From assembly GCF_029227915.1 (NCBI RefSeq), contig NC_079877.1, positions 23,461,851 through 23,525,850 of the forward strand: DNA of 64,000 bases, written 5' to 3'. This stretch comes from Hydractinia symbiolongicarpus. Taxonomy: Eukaryota; Cnidaria; Hydrozoa; Anthoathecata; Hydractiniidae. Positions 48,167-59,725 of this stretch are shown piece after piece. Numbering within the stretch: position 1 is the stretch's first letter; each line of letters begins with the position of its first letter. A program made the translations under genes and the position numbers. The notes below the pieces were generated by a model, which saw nothing but the letters and a program-made list of their open reading frames with translations, did no database searches and was not told the DNA's origin.

Positions 48167-48545
48167 CTGCCCGCAAAAAGTTCTGCCTTTAAAGTACTAT
48201 TTTTTGAAATTCTAAAAATAGTCTCAAAATAGGATAACAGATCAAGAAAAAATAATACAAGAAGGCTAGTGAGGTGGGACGCAGCATTTTTAACATTGAA
48301 AGCTCTGCAATATGGATGGTTCGGAATTTTAGCAATCATTTGGCCGAAACAATGATTTTTCTAGAACGTTGGGTGTGTAAATAAGGTCAAGCAAAAAGAC
48401 ATTTTATTATCGGAGAAGGATTTTCGTATTATTGTCATCATGTACATATTCTTCTCTTTGTTCATTAAACATAAATTTCTGTTCGAAAGTTGCCTTTTCT
48501 ATCAGTGAATTTCCGCTCAAAAGTTGTTTTAGGTGTTAATAGACT

Positions 48546-48685
48546 TTGCGACACGGATCATCAATTTTTGTGCGACATTTATGGTTGAGACATTTACGGT
48601 TAAGTTTGCGATATTTATGGTTGATTTGCGACATTTATGGGCCATGTTGCGACATTTATTGTTGATTGCGACATTTATGGATGTA
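48546..48685. repeat. Minisatellite, unit about 20-24 bp
   Basis: Six to seven diverged units of TGCGACATTTATGGTTGAT (variants ATTTACGG, ATATTTATGG). Short frames across it reflect the repeat. Confidence 0.7.
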
Positions 48686-50685
48686 ACAACACAAACACAG
48701 GTTGGGTGATTCGGTGTTGTTGTCGTTATTATAAACATAGAAAAATATACACAAACCTACATCAATGTTTACATCTGTTACGTTACGATCATTCTACGCT
48801 GTTTCCTAATAAGGTAAAAAGGCGACAATGATCTGACCTAATATGCTCTGACATGTGGTTATGTTACATTCCTAAGTTTACCTTTATTTCTGCTTTGTTT
48901 GAATCTAATTAAAATATTTCGTTGTCAAGCCTGATTTTTACATGCTGGAATGTGTGCACATACCCACTAAATATTGCAAAAGTCTCGCGGAATATTTATT
49001 TTAACTTCACACAAATAAAAGTCGGGAAGAAAATTGCATATGAAAGGCCTCGTGACATCAACAAAAATTATTTCAATCATAATACATTTTTAAAGTAATT
49101 TTCGATGAACATTTGTTAAAGAAGACACTAGGGAATATAATCAAAAAAAATATTTTTCTGTAATAGACCTTTCCCGAATTTCTTAATTATGCCAAACTCA
49201 ATTAAAATGATTCTTATCCCTAAGTTCCTTAGCAAAAAGTAGAACAAATTAACTAATTTCGTAAATATTTATGTTCGTTAAATGCCTCAATTCCGAGTTG
49301 AAAGTTACGTTCAAACCCCTTATATAGCCAAGCTTTTCAAGAATGCCTCGTTTGCCAAATAAATATTTTTTTTCAAATCTAAATAAAATTCAACCAGAAT
49401 ATTACATTGCTCTAAAAACTTTATTTTTCTCATGATAGTTTTATATTTTATCTGATTATCCTTACTAAGAGAGCACAGAACCATTATAAAATTTTGGATG
49501 ACGTCATAATTATTATAATTTATGAAATTCTGGAACCCTGCAAAGTGCGGTTTTATATTTTGTATAAACCTTTATGGACGAGATTGATATATGAGCGAAA
49601 TGACTGAGTTTTCATTTTTGACATTTTCTTTTCTTTGGGTTTCGGTCCGTAGGCAAATCGTTTTTTTTTAATATTTTGGATTGAAATGTTGAGGTAGAGG
49701 GCAGCATGCTAAAATGATTTAAGTTTTTGTACTGTTATTGTGCCGTAAACTGTGGATTTCTTTGATATGTTGTGTATAAATTTGTGAGGGTTACTGTATG
49801 CAAAAGATTGAATAGCTGATTGTGGTACGATAAAAAGTCGAAATTTTGTAATAACCTTTTGTGTATAACTTTTTCCTTGTGTGGATCTGGCATTGAAGAA
49901 GCCAGTATATAGTTTTAACAGATTTAGCTTTTTACGTAACTTTTGTTAAAAACCTTTGATTTTGTTGTATAATTTGCATTTTTCATTTTATAATTATAAT
50001 TTTTATTTCTTTGTTGTGGTTGCACCTGCTTATATTTTTAGACGTTTTTTTTCAGTGGTGATAAACATAGAATAAAGCAGATTGTGACTTTTTAAATATT
50101 CAAATTACTGTGTTGTATGTTTTTGTTTGGTGTCCCTTACATGTATTCAAGGAGAGATACAGTGGATTCTTCCACGGAAATACGGCTAGTTTTATTTATT
50201 ACAACAATCACCTGGAATTCCTTTTCCAAATTTAAAGAAATAAGCATGGTAAGAAACTATTAATTCTTTGTATGAATAAAAGAGGCATTTAAAATCGCAT
50301 TAAATTGTCTTAAAATTTAAAAGCTCAGTAGAATACAACAATTTCTTTTATCATATTAATTATTAAACAGGGAAACAGGTGAGTCAAATTAAAACCAACA
50401 CACAATTTAATTATTTGTAGGATTCTCAACACAATTCAAGGCATCTTTACTCGACTTCAAGCATTCAAATGCGTCAAGCCTAAAAAAGGAGACATTGAGT
50501 AAAAAACTTATGCACAGAAAAAGTAACGAGAATTGTGCAGACCTGTTAACTATTTATTTCATGCCACCACTAGCTAAAACTCTTGAATGAAAATCTGCAA
50601 AAAGTCAAAGCCATAGCCATAGATATTAAAAATTTACAAATCGACGAAATTACCTTCACATAGTGTGACTCCTTGGGTTGGATAG

Positions 50686-50829
50686 CTCCAATTAAATGAT
50701 CTCGTTGACCAATACTGCAAAGTTCTTTACGGCGAAGGTGATCTCAACATCGTGGAATACGACAAGCCACATTCCGATAATGGTAAACACGAATGCAATA
50801 CTGACTGTTCTGTAATTTATGCTCTTTAG
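50686..50829 (+). other. Short coding-like stretch, unrecognised
   Basis: 47 codons open between stops, with strong protein-like composition: LVDQYCKVLYGEGDLNIVEY then HECNTDCSVIYAL. Two close cysteines suggest a secreted or metal-binding tail. No ATG; it could be a terminal exon of a lost gene. No family is recognised. Confidence 0.25.
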
Positions 50830-51165
50830 AATGATGGAAACATTTGTGATGTGGTAGCTGTCGTAATGCTATCTATTGCTGTTTTGAGACCAGCATATTT
50901 TAATATTTCAAAAATTACTTGAAATCGGTAAGAATTCTAGATTAACACTTCCCTTCATTTTTCCATGCGAACCAACTAAATATCGTCGGTACTGTTAACC
51001 TTTTTTTAATTTTAATTTTTATACTGGTAAGTATCTATTATCTATGTTCTTGCGATGACATATTTGGTGCAGTTTAATATTGTAGGAAACGTTTGCGCGA
51101 AAGCATTTATTCTTTATCCGTTAATTTTTTTACTATTTTTTATAAGTTAACTTCGCTCTGTAATA

Positions 51166-51800
51166 ATGACCTGGTTAAGCGAAGACAATGTCGATGTGTC
51201 TTTTGTATTGCCGAATTACCAGGATGATAACGCAATATCTGATTCAGACTCGGACTGCGAAATTCATCCCGTTGGTTTAGGGACATAGGTAACAGTGGTG
51301 AGCAGCTACATTTTACTAACCATAAAAATAGCTGGAGTAATACTTGGCTTCTTTTCATTTTCCATGTTGCTCCTTTGTATCTGAAGATTAAAGAAAGTGA
51401 TCCAAATAAGACCACACAATAAAGAAAATCAAATAAGAATGATTTACTAAGCGATGCAAAGATTGAAGGCAAAAACGCTATGAATAGTGGAACGAAAAGC
51501 CAAGTAAATCCTAATGAGCACAAATGTTATGTGTGCAGTGTAGCTGCATCAACTCGATTCAATTCAAACGTCATACTTCTCGGTATCATAAAAAAGAAGA
51601 TGCCAAAAAAGCGCAAGACGTTTATAAGCTTTCGAACAACTAATCAAAGGGTTAGTTGCTACAAAATCTACCTTTAGCGCAATAGTGGAAAATAAGCCTG
51701 CAACTGTACTGGTACCAACTGTAACTGGTCCTCAAAAAAAAGCGTTCAAAAAGGGTTTTATTTAACGAAAAAAGGAAAATAACATCGAACGTGTGGTTTT
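51166..51800 (+). pseudogene. Decayed gene with acidic N-terminus and C2H2-like finger
   Basis: From ATG 51166 a frame reads MTWLSEDNVDVSFVLPNYQ, then an acidic DSDSDCE, ending at TAG. Further on (51516-51630) HKCYVC is followed, after a frameshift, by FKRHTSRYHKKEDAKKAQ. Together they give the C-x2-C...H-x4-H layout of a C2H2-type finger. A further open piece reads KPATVLVPTVTGPQKK. Looks like a broken transposon-associated or nuclear protein gene; family not identified. Confidence 0.4.
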
Positions 51801-51829
51801 CAAGAACAACTTTGAACGAAAATCATCTT

Positions 51830-52811
51830 TCGATGATACATTTTTCTGGTTAGCTATGTAGAAAAGGAACACAGAAGCAGATTTGCTATAACTTTTTAGC
51901 TTCGTGATTGATTTATGTACAATAACTAACTAACACATCTTGTTTTACTTTTTCAATTTAAAAGGACTATTTTATCAATTTTTCGAAAACTTTCTCATTT
52001 ATCCATACTACCAAGAAGCAATGAAACATTTAAGCGTAACCCAAGCAAAAGTATGCCATAATTTTATGTAGCAAATACAAGTTTTAATATTTAAACGTGC
52101 AACTAAATACGTGCAACTCCAATATGATAATGTGTGATACATGTCAACAGTGGTTTCACTGGTAAATTTTAAATCACCAACGTATGTCATGCCTTGGTAT
52201 TTATATTATTTAAATTATGAAAAAGTTTTGTTAACATTTGTGTTTTGGGGGGTTGTGCAAATGATTTTGTATTAAACGTCAGAAAAGAAAATGAAAAGCT
52301 ATACTTCTTACTTTACTTTTTCTTATTTTGTTGTTGTACATATATATATGTTTCAGCTAATATTTGGTTAGGTTGGTTCTTTTTAGCATTTATTTACTGG
52401 TTTAAATCGAATAAAAGAAAAAGAAAATGGTACCGTGTATTATTACATTTTAGGGTAGTTATTACCATTTTGCAGCAACAGAATAATTACTTAAAGGGAG
52501 ATAGCTAGCTAACCGTATTAATTTCTATTCATTTTAATTTTTTTATTTAGTTTAGTATAAGAATATAATCACTGTGCGCTCTAAGCGAGTTCTTGTAGAT
52601 GTTCTAGTCATATATAACTCATGAGAAAGGAAAAAAGATTTCGAAAAGATTTGTATCAGTGTGGTTGCTGTAAAATTGTACATAATAGCCATATTCTGCC
52701 GGTTTAAAACTGTTGTGCACAATATTTCTGGACCTCCAGCAGAGAAAATTTGCATAAATACTGATGTTGGAAATACGTACGAATGCATATTGACGTAAAT
52801 TTCTTTGTGGA
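51830..52811. other. No recognised gene; 3' flank of the minus-strand GPCR
   Basis: Contains AATAAA on the minus strand at 52547-52542, about 265 bp past the GPCR stop, a possible polyadenylation signal. Otherwise featureless. Confidence 0.4.
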
Positions 52812-53792
52812 CTAACGACTGGTGCTTTTTTTGATATTCCTCACACTTCTTTTCGATACTTTATACGTACTGCACTCCATTGACATTCCAAGGTGTATTT
52901 CTGACTTCCATGCCTTAAATAAGAAGCGTCTTATAGTGGTATTTCTCCAAATCAATATAACGGCGCTTGTGACAGAATTCATACACATGGACATATACAT
53001 CATGTATATGATTGCAAACCTCGTCTTAGGGTTAATGCTTGCAGGTGCAAGAATGGTTAAGTAATATCTCAACATGATATGTGCAAAGTACCATGAAACC
53101 TGCGACAACAGAACCAGCAATATTGTCTTCATTACTCTATTCCCGTATTGAGAACGACAAGATAGAGGTTGAATCTTTTTGCTCTTTTTTCTTACAAACC
53201 AAAGCAAATGCAAATACAATATTGGAAAAAGTAAAACAAATATGGTTGCAAATACCAGCATCATATAAAATGGTGGATCCGCATCGAAATATTTCTCTGA
53301 TGATTTGTATAAGACAAAATTTAACACATCAGGTGCTATTAAAATTACTATGCATGCTATCACAGACAGAGCTAAGTATTTCAGTTGCACATGAATTCCA
53401 TAAACCAGAATCAAATATCTATCTAATGCTATCGCAAATGTTAAACTACACGACGCCAAAGCCGGTATATACTTTACGACCTGAAAGAAACCACATATAC
53501 CATCGGAGGTGGAAGCCCAAAGGAATATCATTCCTGACGGGATCGAAATGGCACCAACCATTAAATCCGAAAAGGACATTGCAAAAAACAACTTGCTGGA
53601 CTTTCTACGTGTCTCTTTAGTTTTCCATGCTGTAAACAAATATAGAAAATTTACTCCAATGATTGATAAAATTAACACCACCCAAGGACTGAATTTTTTG
53701 AGCATATCTGCTGTCCCTTCAAATGCCATTATGAGTTTAATGTTGACACAGTTGTGGTGAACCGTACTGATAGTTAGGTTTTTGTTTGCCAT
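52812..53792 (-). CDS. Orphan rhodopsin-like (class A) GPCR, intact
   Basis: 326-residue frame on the minus strand, ATG at 53792-53790. Short N-terminus with an N-glycosylation site (NLT, residue 5). Approximate membrane segments: TM1 35-56, TM2 68-92, TM3 103-127, TM4 137-162, TM5 174-200, TM6 219-246, TM7 258-282. TM3 ends in canonical DRY (124-126), and C100 sits where the TM3 disulfide cysteine is expected. TM6 has SWYFAH in place of CWxP, and TM7 has MNSVTSAVILIW in place of NPxxY; both are unusual. A basic tail with serines follows. It is not closely similar to the duplicated receptors at 4.8 and 25.2 kb and is probably a separate orphan receptor. The whole coding region is one exon, common in cnidarian class A receptors. 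Ligand unknown. Confidence 0.88.
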   Translation of the reverse strand: MANKNLTISTVHHNCVNIKLIMAFEGTADMLKKFSPWVVLILSIIGVNFLYLFTAWKTKETRRKSSKLFFAMSFSDLMVGAISIPSGMIFLWASTSDGICGFFQVVKYIPALASCSLTFAIALDRYLILVYGIHVQLKYLALSVIACIVILIAPDVLNFVLYKSSEKYFDADPPFYMMLVFATIFVLLFPILYLHLLWFVRKKSKKIQPLSCRSQYGNRVMKTILLVLLSQVSWYFAHIMLRYYLTILAPASINPKTRFAIIYMMYMSMCMNSVTSAVILIWRNTTIRRFLFKAWKSEIHLGMSMECSTYKVSKRSVRNIKKSTSR

Positions 53793-53799
53793 TATTAAT

Positions 53800-55700
53800 T
53801 TTAACCAACGAGTCCACCCTCAACTTGACTTATTTGCAAAAAAAAAATATATATACATTTTTTCAATCTGTTTAAATATGGATATAGGAATAATTTTATA
53901 TAGATTTGTTTAAATGGACGATTTTTAATTTCTATGAATTCATTTATTTAGTTATTGTTTCATTGTTTGATCGGTTTAAAGAAAATGTGCTTGTCTTTTT
54001 TAAGGATGGATAAAAAAACAACAATAAAACAATAATATTATGGGTAACTAAAGTAAAGGTTCCAATTTATTCGTATACACGTTTTTTTATATGTGCCCTA
54101 TGTGATTGGCACCTTCACAAAACCGACAAAATATTGAACTCCTACTGAATCCCTACTATATATGTCAATTCATAATTTTAATGCGCATTTTGTAATGCTC
54201 AAATCATGAACAAAACATAATTAAAGTCGCTTTTTTAAAATTGTCAAATTTCACTTGTGGGCTGAAGTGTATTGACTCTGGGCCGTGTTTGTAAGTTAAA
54301 AATAAGTGGTTTAGGAAAATGAATTCTAAGTAGCAAACAAATGAAATTTTTTTGTACAAAAAATACATTTTTGTGGTTGACATATTGAATCACGTTGCGG
54401 AACTTAACAAATTTAGAGTTTTGACGAATTTAGAAAAAACAAATCAATTCGCAAAGATTTATTCCAGCAAAAACTAAAGTATATGTTTCTTTTCTTTAAC
54501 TGGATTTATTCTGTTGTTCCATACCTGCAAGAATGTAAATGTCATTGTTTTAGCAAAAACATACGCCACACTTTCTTTATAGCTCAGGCAAGAATTATTG
54601 ATAACACCTGCGTAAAGCATAACAAAACAACAAAAACGTTAACCTAAACTTTAAAACAAAACAATTCAAAACTCTGAAAACAAATACATTCCTCGCCTTT
54701 GTGTTGTCAAAACACAGCGAAAATATCAGGAGGTAGGAGAAAGTAAAATAAATTAACTTAATATAACATAATCAGTGCATTTCTCCGTTAGTTTTAATGC
54801 AAAATATTAAAAACTCTTCTGTTCCTAAATGTTTTATATATATTTCTAATCGAAATATATTTAATCTGTATTGAAGTATTCGACTGCACAAGTTTGTGAC
54901 ATGGTTTCCATTCTTTGTTTTGATTTCTTTACACAACAGCCCTAATTTAAAGTTATTTTTATATTTTTTCAGGGTTGGAATAAATGACTTGTTACCTTTA
55001 GTAGCCTTTCTATAGTGGAGAATACAGAGCTCTGTAACTTACATGGATCTGACTGCGTTTCGGTTCATACGTTGTGTTGCTGGTCAAAATTAAATGGATA
55101 CCGACCGGTTTTGATGTTGTACTACAAAGTACAAAGCCTGATACTTTCATAATACGGACCAGCTAAATGGTTTTTGAGCCATTATTACAAATCTTAAATA
55201 AGTCAACAGCAGACTTTGTTGCTTTCCCATAGCATCACATCTAAAAAATTGTTTTCAGTTTTCCCTTTTTAACAACTTTATGTTCTTTCCAATCATACAA
55301 ATTCCGTTTATTCCACTTTATCTAAACAAATCAAAAGGCGTACACTATATTGATATTTTTAAAAACTTTATTTCCATGTTGAAAAAAACTATACAACTTC
55401 TTTGCGTACCTTAGTATTTGAAAACATTGAATTGAAGGCGATGCTGTTAAAAAACCGTCCGCTGAATAATAAAAAACATGTGGAAAGTGCATTCCGTTAT
55501 ATTTGTATATGATGATCAGTTTTATGGTGTTGAACCGATTTGCTGGTTCCACTGTGTGGAAATTACTAAGCTGTTTCAATTTTACTTACATCAGAAAGGG
55601 AGATTTGCAAATCTCCGTTTTGTTGTGAACTTCTAAAATGTAAAACAGTCACGCAGGAAAATATACTTGTGTGATATAGAGGTAGGTGATATGAAAGTAA
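53800..55700. other. No recognisable gene
   Basis: Upstream region of the minus-strand GPCR plus AT-rich spacer. No open frame or repeat is assigned. Confidence 0.4.
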
Positions 55701-55703
55701 TCT

Positions 55704-55827
55704 TCTCTTTAATATTAGCCGTATTGTGTCTGTCTGTCCGTGAAAAAAACGTCGTGTTACGGAATCACGAAATGCGTTATTTAAAGGACGGGCGACCCCG
55801 TGGATTTTTCCACGGTTAACCGGCTAG
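55704..55827 (+). mobile_element. Small Helitron-like element, complete unit
   Basis: A 124-bp unit. 5' end TCTCTTTAATATTAGCCG, then GTGTCTGTCTGTCC; 3' perfect hairpin CCGTGGATTTTTCCACGG, then TTAACCGG and CTAG (55824-55827). Same family as the 21130-21816 array, in the opposite orientation. Confidence 0.7.
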
Positions 55828-55915
55828 TCCCTATGTTAATAGCCGTATTCCGTCTGTCTGTCAGTTCAAAAGGGTTACCGATATTCCTTTGATCTTTCCG
55901 CGTTTTTTAGAAACC
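55828..55915 (+). mobile_element. Second Helitron-like 5' end, head-to-tail, truncated
   Basis: Directly after CTAG comes TCCCTATGTTAATAGCCG, then GTCTGTCTGTCAG, the 5' end of another unit of the same family with no host base between. The 3' part is missing. Confidence 0.6.
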
Positions 55916-56789
55916 AGGGGGTTGTTTAATCGCAAATCAAATTATTGATTAAAATAAATCCTAAAAATTAATTTATTTTTTTCAATTAATTGAATTACTT
56001 TAACTTATTATCATAAGTAAAAAAATAACTTTAGTGATAAAAATGAATGCATTATTATAATACGCCATTTTTAATAATAATTACCCCCGTGACCTCAATC
56101 GCCGTTTTCGCTCAAGGGCTACAGAAAACAAATGGGACAGTTTACTGATAGTTTTACTGACTTTGTTTTGACCGTCGCAATAAATACACCAATCAAAACG
56201 CTTGATTGTTTGAAAAACCAATCCAAGACTTTCGCGGTCTGGGCATGCCCACAAAGAAACAAGATGCCCATTTTTGTTTTTAAAGTAATGGTGGTCAGTT
56301 CAGTGCTGTATGTAAGTCTGTTTCACCTTTTTGTCTTCTACAAGCTTTTTATTTTCGTAATACTGGTTTTTTGTATGTTCTAAAATGTTAAGATAAATAT
56401 ATTGTCATGTTTTTAATCACGTACAGATCTTAAGAAGATTTTGGAGGCTAGCAGCTAGCTAGAACCTTACTTATTACTATTCTGTATCGTATAAGAGCTT
56501 TTCATCCTGCCGCCATTTATTTTTGTGTTCAGACTGTAGCCATTTAGCTAGTTCCTATCTTTGGCTAAAAAGTGAGAGTATAAAAATGCATTTTAGCTAC
56601 AACAATATTCTTAAACAATAAGTGTTATGCTATATATGCAGTTAGCTAGGTAGCTACATCTTTTATTATTTTTTCCTGAAAACTTTTTGTACAAATAAAA
56701 TGACTGACAGATTATTTTAGCTGAACCGGTAATGATCTATTCCCTGTGTTTTCATTAAAACCGAAGTTGCAATGAAGTTTTTTTGGAAA

Positions 56790-57450
56790 GGGGTATTACG
56801 CCACGCCTGTTCAACTCTGTTTAAGTATTTTATTAAGCAGTTAGCCGAGTGTTAACAACAGACTGTTGTTTTGGGTAAAGGCTGTTACGCCTATGCGCAT
56901 TTACAACGTGGTTTACCTGTACTAAGGGGTCAACCCACTGTGAAAATTCATTTTTAAACTTTTTCGGTAATCACACCTGTACGGATGTGCAACAATGTTT
57001 ACCTGGACTAACCGCTCAGCCCTGTGAGAAAGTTTTTTCCAAAGGCGCATTATTCCTAGACGCCTGTGCAACACAGTTTAACTGTACTAAGCGCTTAGCC
57101 CAGTGTCACGATAAGTTTTTTAACTTTCACAAAAAACTTATTCCGCAAAATAAAATAATATTGACTTATTGTTTTTGCTGTGATGGAGTAACAGCGGTTT
57201 GTAAACTGTGTTTTTATTTCAGCTATCGTTGCGGGGAATATTTTGTGAAAAATAAGTTATAGTCGCAAGACTATAATGGTGTATGTGATTCACTTAATTT
57301 ACGATATACTGTATACCTGTACTAAAGCGCCCCACCTGATCGTGTGGCACAGTTTACGGATCTTGTTAAGCGCTCCACAGAGTGTTCAACATTCGGTCAC
57401 GCATTGACTTTCGCTTACCCCGGCGTTTCGACGCCGGGTTTCCCGGCTAG
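56790..57450 (+). mobile_element. Helitron-like 3' end with internal minisatellite (family 4)
   Basis: Four to five diverged units of about 90 bp built on GCCTGTGCAACA, ACTGTACTAAGCGCTTAGCC and CAGTGT (near 56800, 56885, 56965, 57055 and 57320-57380). It ends in hairpin CCCGGCG-loop-CGCCGGG (57419-57438), then TTTCCCGG and CTAG at 57447-57450. The 5' end is not found. A 91-codon frame here is repeat sequence. CTAG is immediately followed by the first unit of the next array. Confidence 0.6.
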
Positions 57451-58181
57451 TCTATATAATAATACACCAGTTCCGTGTCTCTGTGACAAGCAAAGTGGAT
57501 CTTTTCATTTTCCTTTCATGTTGCCGAAAAATGCTTGTCTAATATTTTAAATTTTCTGACGTTACGGCTTGACGAAAATAACACTACTTTACCGACAATA
57601 TCCCATATTAAATTGATGAAGCCATTACAGTGCACTTAAGATTCTGAGGCCAAACAACTTGGAAACGAGGTGGTGACGACAATGTTTTTTCACCGCGCGG
57701 GTAACTAGAGACCACCTGGGACCAATTTGGGTAAGTTTTCCAAACTTGGGTCCCCAAATCCCTTTCGGAATGCACGGGTTTATGACGTCATCAAAAACCT
57801 TTAAGCCACAATACTTCCGTAACCGTTTGTCAAAATAACGTGATCCTATACATTTTCTTGATCAGCGTTTCAAGATCTATAATACGAAAGCAACGGGTGT
57901 ACAAATTTCGAAAAAAAACTTTTGTGTACTTTCATAAGAGACTTTGCTGACGTTAGCAAAATTTTTAAACCCTTATATCTCATTAACCATTCATCAAAAG
58001 CACATGATTACATAGATTTTCTTGATCAGCGCTCTAAACTCTACACAATAGAGCCAACGTATAAACAATCTTCTGAATTCTTTTTTTTGTGGATGGGTTG
58101 CTGACGTCATTAAATTTCAAATAATGCCTCTTTTTCATTTTTATCCTGCCTCGGTGGATTTTTCCACGAGCTGTATCGACG
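57451..58181 (+). mobile_element. Helitron-like element (family 2), array unit 1
   Basis: 5' end TCTATATAATAATACACC, directly after the CTAG of the upstream element. 3' hairpin GGTGGATTTTTCCAC, then ATCGACG where CTAG is expected (mutated). 731 bp. Contains two copies of an internal subrepeat of about 160 bp (57800-57950, 57955-58100) with CTTGATCAGCG and TGACGTCA. No coding frame. Confidence 0.7.
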
Positions 58182-59261
58182 TCTATATAATAATGCGCCA
58201 GTTCCTTGTGTCTGTAACAGGCAAAGTAAATATGCTTATTTTCCTTTGATCTTACCGAAATTTTCCTTGAAGTAACCGAAAAATGCTTGTCTCATATGTT
58301 AAATTTTCTGACGTTACGGCGCGACGTCAATAACACTACTTTAACGTCAATATCCTTTATTAAGTTAATGAAGCCGTTACGGTGCACTTAAAACTTTGAT
58401 TCCAAAGAACCTGGAAACAAAGTGGTGACGTTAATGATTTTTCAACGCGTGGGTAACTAGGGACCACCCAGGACCAATTTAGGTAAGTTTCCCAAACCTG
58501 AGTCCCCGAATCCGTTTCGGAATGGACGGGTTGATGACGTTATCACAAAACCTTCAAACCCCAATATCTCTGCAACCATTTGTCAAAAGTCTATGTTCCT
58601 ATACATTATCTTGAACAGCATTTCAAGATCTATACGATAAATGCAACGGGTGTACGAATTTGTGAAGAAATTTTTTGGAACTTCTGGTAGAGACTTTGCT
58701 GACGTCAGCAAAATTTTTAAGCCCTTATACTTCCTTAAGCGTTTGTGAAAAACATACGATACCATACATTATTTTGATCAACGTTTCAACCTCCACACCT
58801 TACGGACAACAAATGACTAAATTTCACCAATCTTCTTTGTGTATATGCACTGCTGACGTCAGCAAAAAAACTATAGCAACCTATTTTTCCATTGTTCTTC
58901 TGCGTTTGTCAAAAATACGCGATCCTATACATTTTCTTGATCAGCGTTTCAAGACCTATACAATAAAGGCAGCAGGTATACAAATATATAAAAAAAAATT
59001 TTGGGGTGTTTGATTGGCCATTGCTGACGTCAGCAAAATTTTAAAAGCCTTATATCTCATTAACCGCTTATCAAAAAGACATGATCATATACATTTTCTT
59101 AGTCAGCGTTTAAACCTCTGCACAATACAGGCAACGAATAAACTGAATTTCGCTAAAAAAGTTTGTAATTGCACTGCTGACATCAGCAAAAAATTTAAAA
59201 CAACCTAAGTTTCCATTGTCCTTCTGCCTAACAGGATTTTTCCACGGGCCTTATCGACTAG
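58182..59261 (+). mobile_element. Helitron-like element (family 2), array unit 2
   Basis: 5' end TCTATATAATAATGCGCC; 3' end TTTTTCCACGGGCC, TTATCGA and CTAG (59258-59261). 1080 bp. Longer than unit 1 because the internal subrepeat is present about four times (near 58555, 58705, 58890, 59035). Several TGACGTCAGC palindromes. Confidence 0.75.
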
Positions 59262-59725
59262 TCTATATAATAATACGCCAGTTCTGTGTCTCTGTAACAG
59301 GCAAAGTGGATATGTTCATTTTCCTTTGATCTTACTGAAATTTTCTTTGAAGTAACCGAAAAATGCATGTCTAATATGTTAAATTTTCTGACGTTACGGC
59401 GCGACGTTAATAACACTACTTTAACGTCAATATCCTATATTAAATTAATGAAGCCATTACAGTGCACTTAAAACTTTAGGGTCAAATAACTTGGAAACGA
59501 GGTGGTGACGTCAATGATTTTTCACCGCGTGGGTAAGTAGGGACCACCTAAGACCAATTTGGGTAAGTTTCCCAAACCTGGGTCCCCAAATCCGTTTCGG
59601 AATTTACGGGATTATGACGTCGTCAAAAAACATTTAAACCCTAATATCTCTGCAACCGTTTGTTAAAAGTACATGATCCTATACATTTTCTTGATCAGTG
59701 TTTCAAGATCTATACGACGAAGGTA
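59262..59725 (+). mobile_element. Helitron-like element (family 2), array unit 3, 3'-truncated
   Basis: 5' end TCTATATAATAATACGCC, joined directly to the CTAG of unit 2. The match runs to ATCTATACGACGAAGG and then stops, so the 3' end is missing. Confidence 0.7.

Larger units (their letters stand above)
46895..50189 (+). mobile_element. Helitron-like element (family 3), copy C, expanded by other sequence
   Basis: Patchy match to 17392-19268: AAATCACGGGTC near 46930, TATAAAATGTAA near 47295, CAATGTTTACATCTGTTACG near 48765, then a long match to the 3' end. The 3' end is hairpin GTGGATTCTTCCAC, then GGAAATACGG and CTAG at 50186-50189, with T next. The stretch 47360-48700 is not shared and holds minisatellites. 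Confidence 0.5.

Noticed and set aside
53081-53760. Plus-strand open frames of up to 179 codons
   Set aside because: They lie antisense to the intact minus-strand GPCR, which has clear membrane segments and DRY.
56987-57262. 91-codon frame rich in cysteine
   Set aside because: Translation of the 90-bp minisatellite; the cysteines come from the repeat unit.
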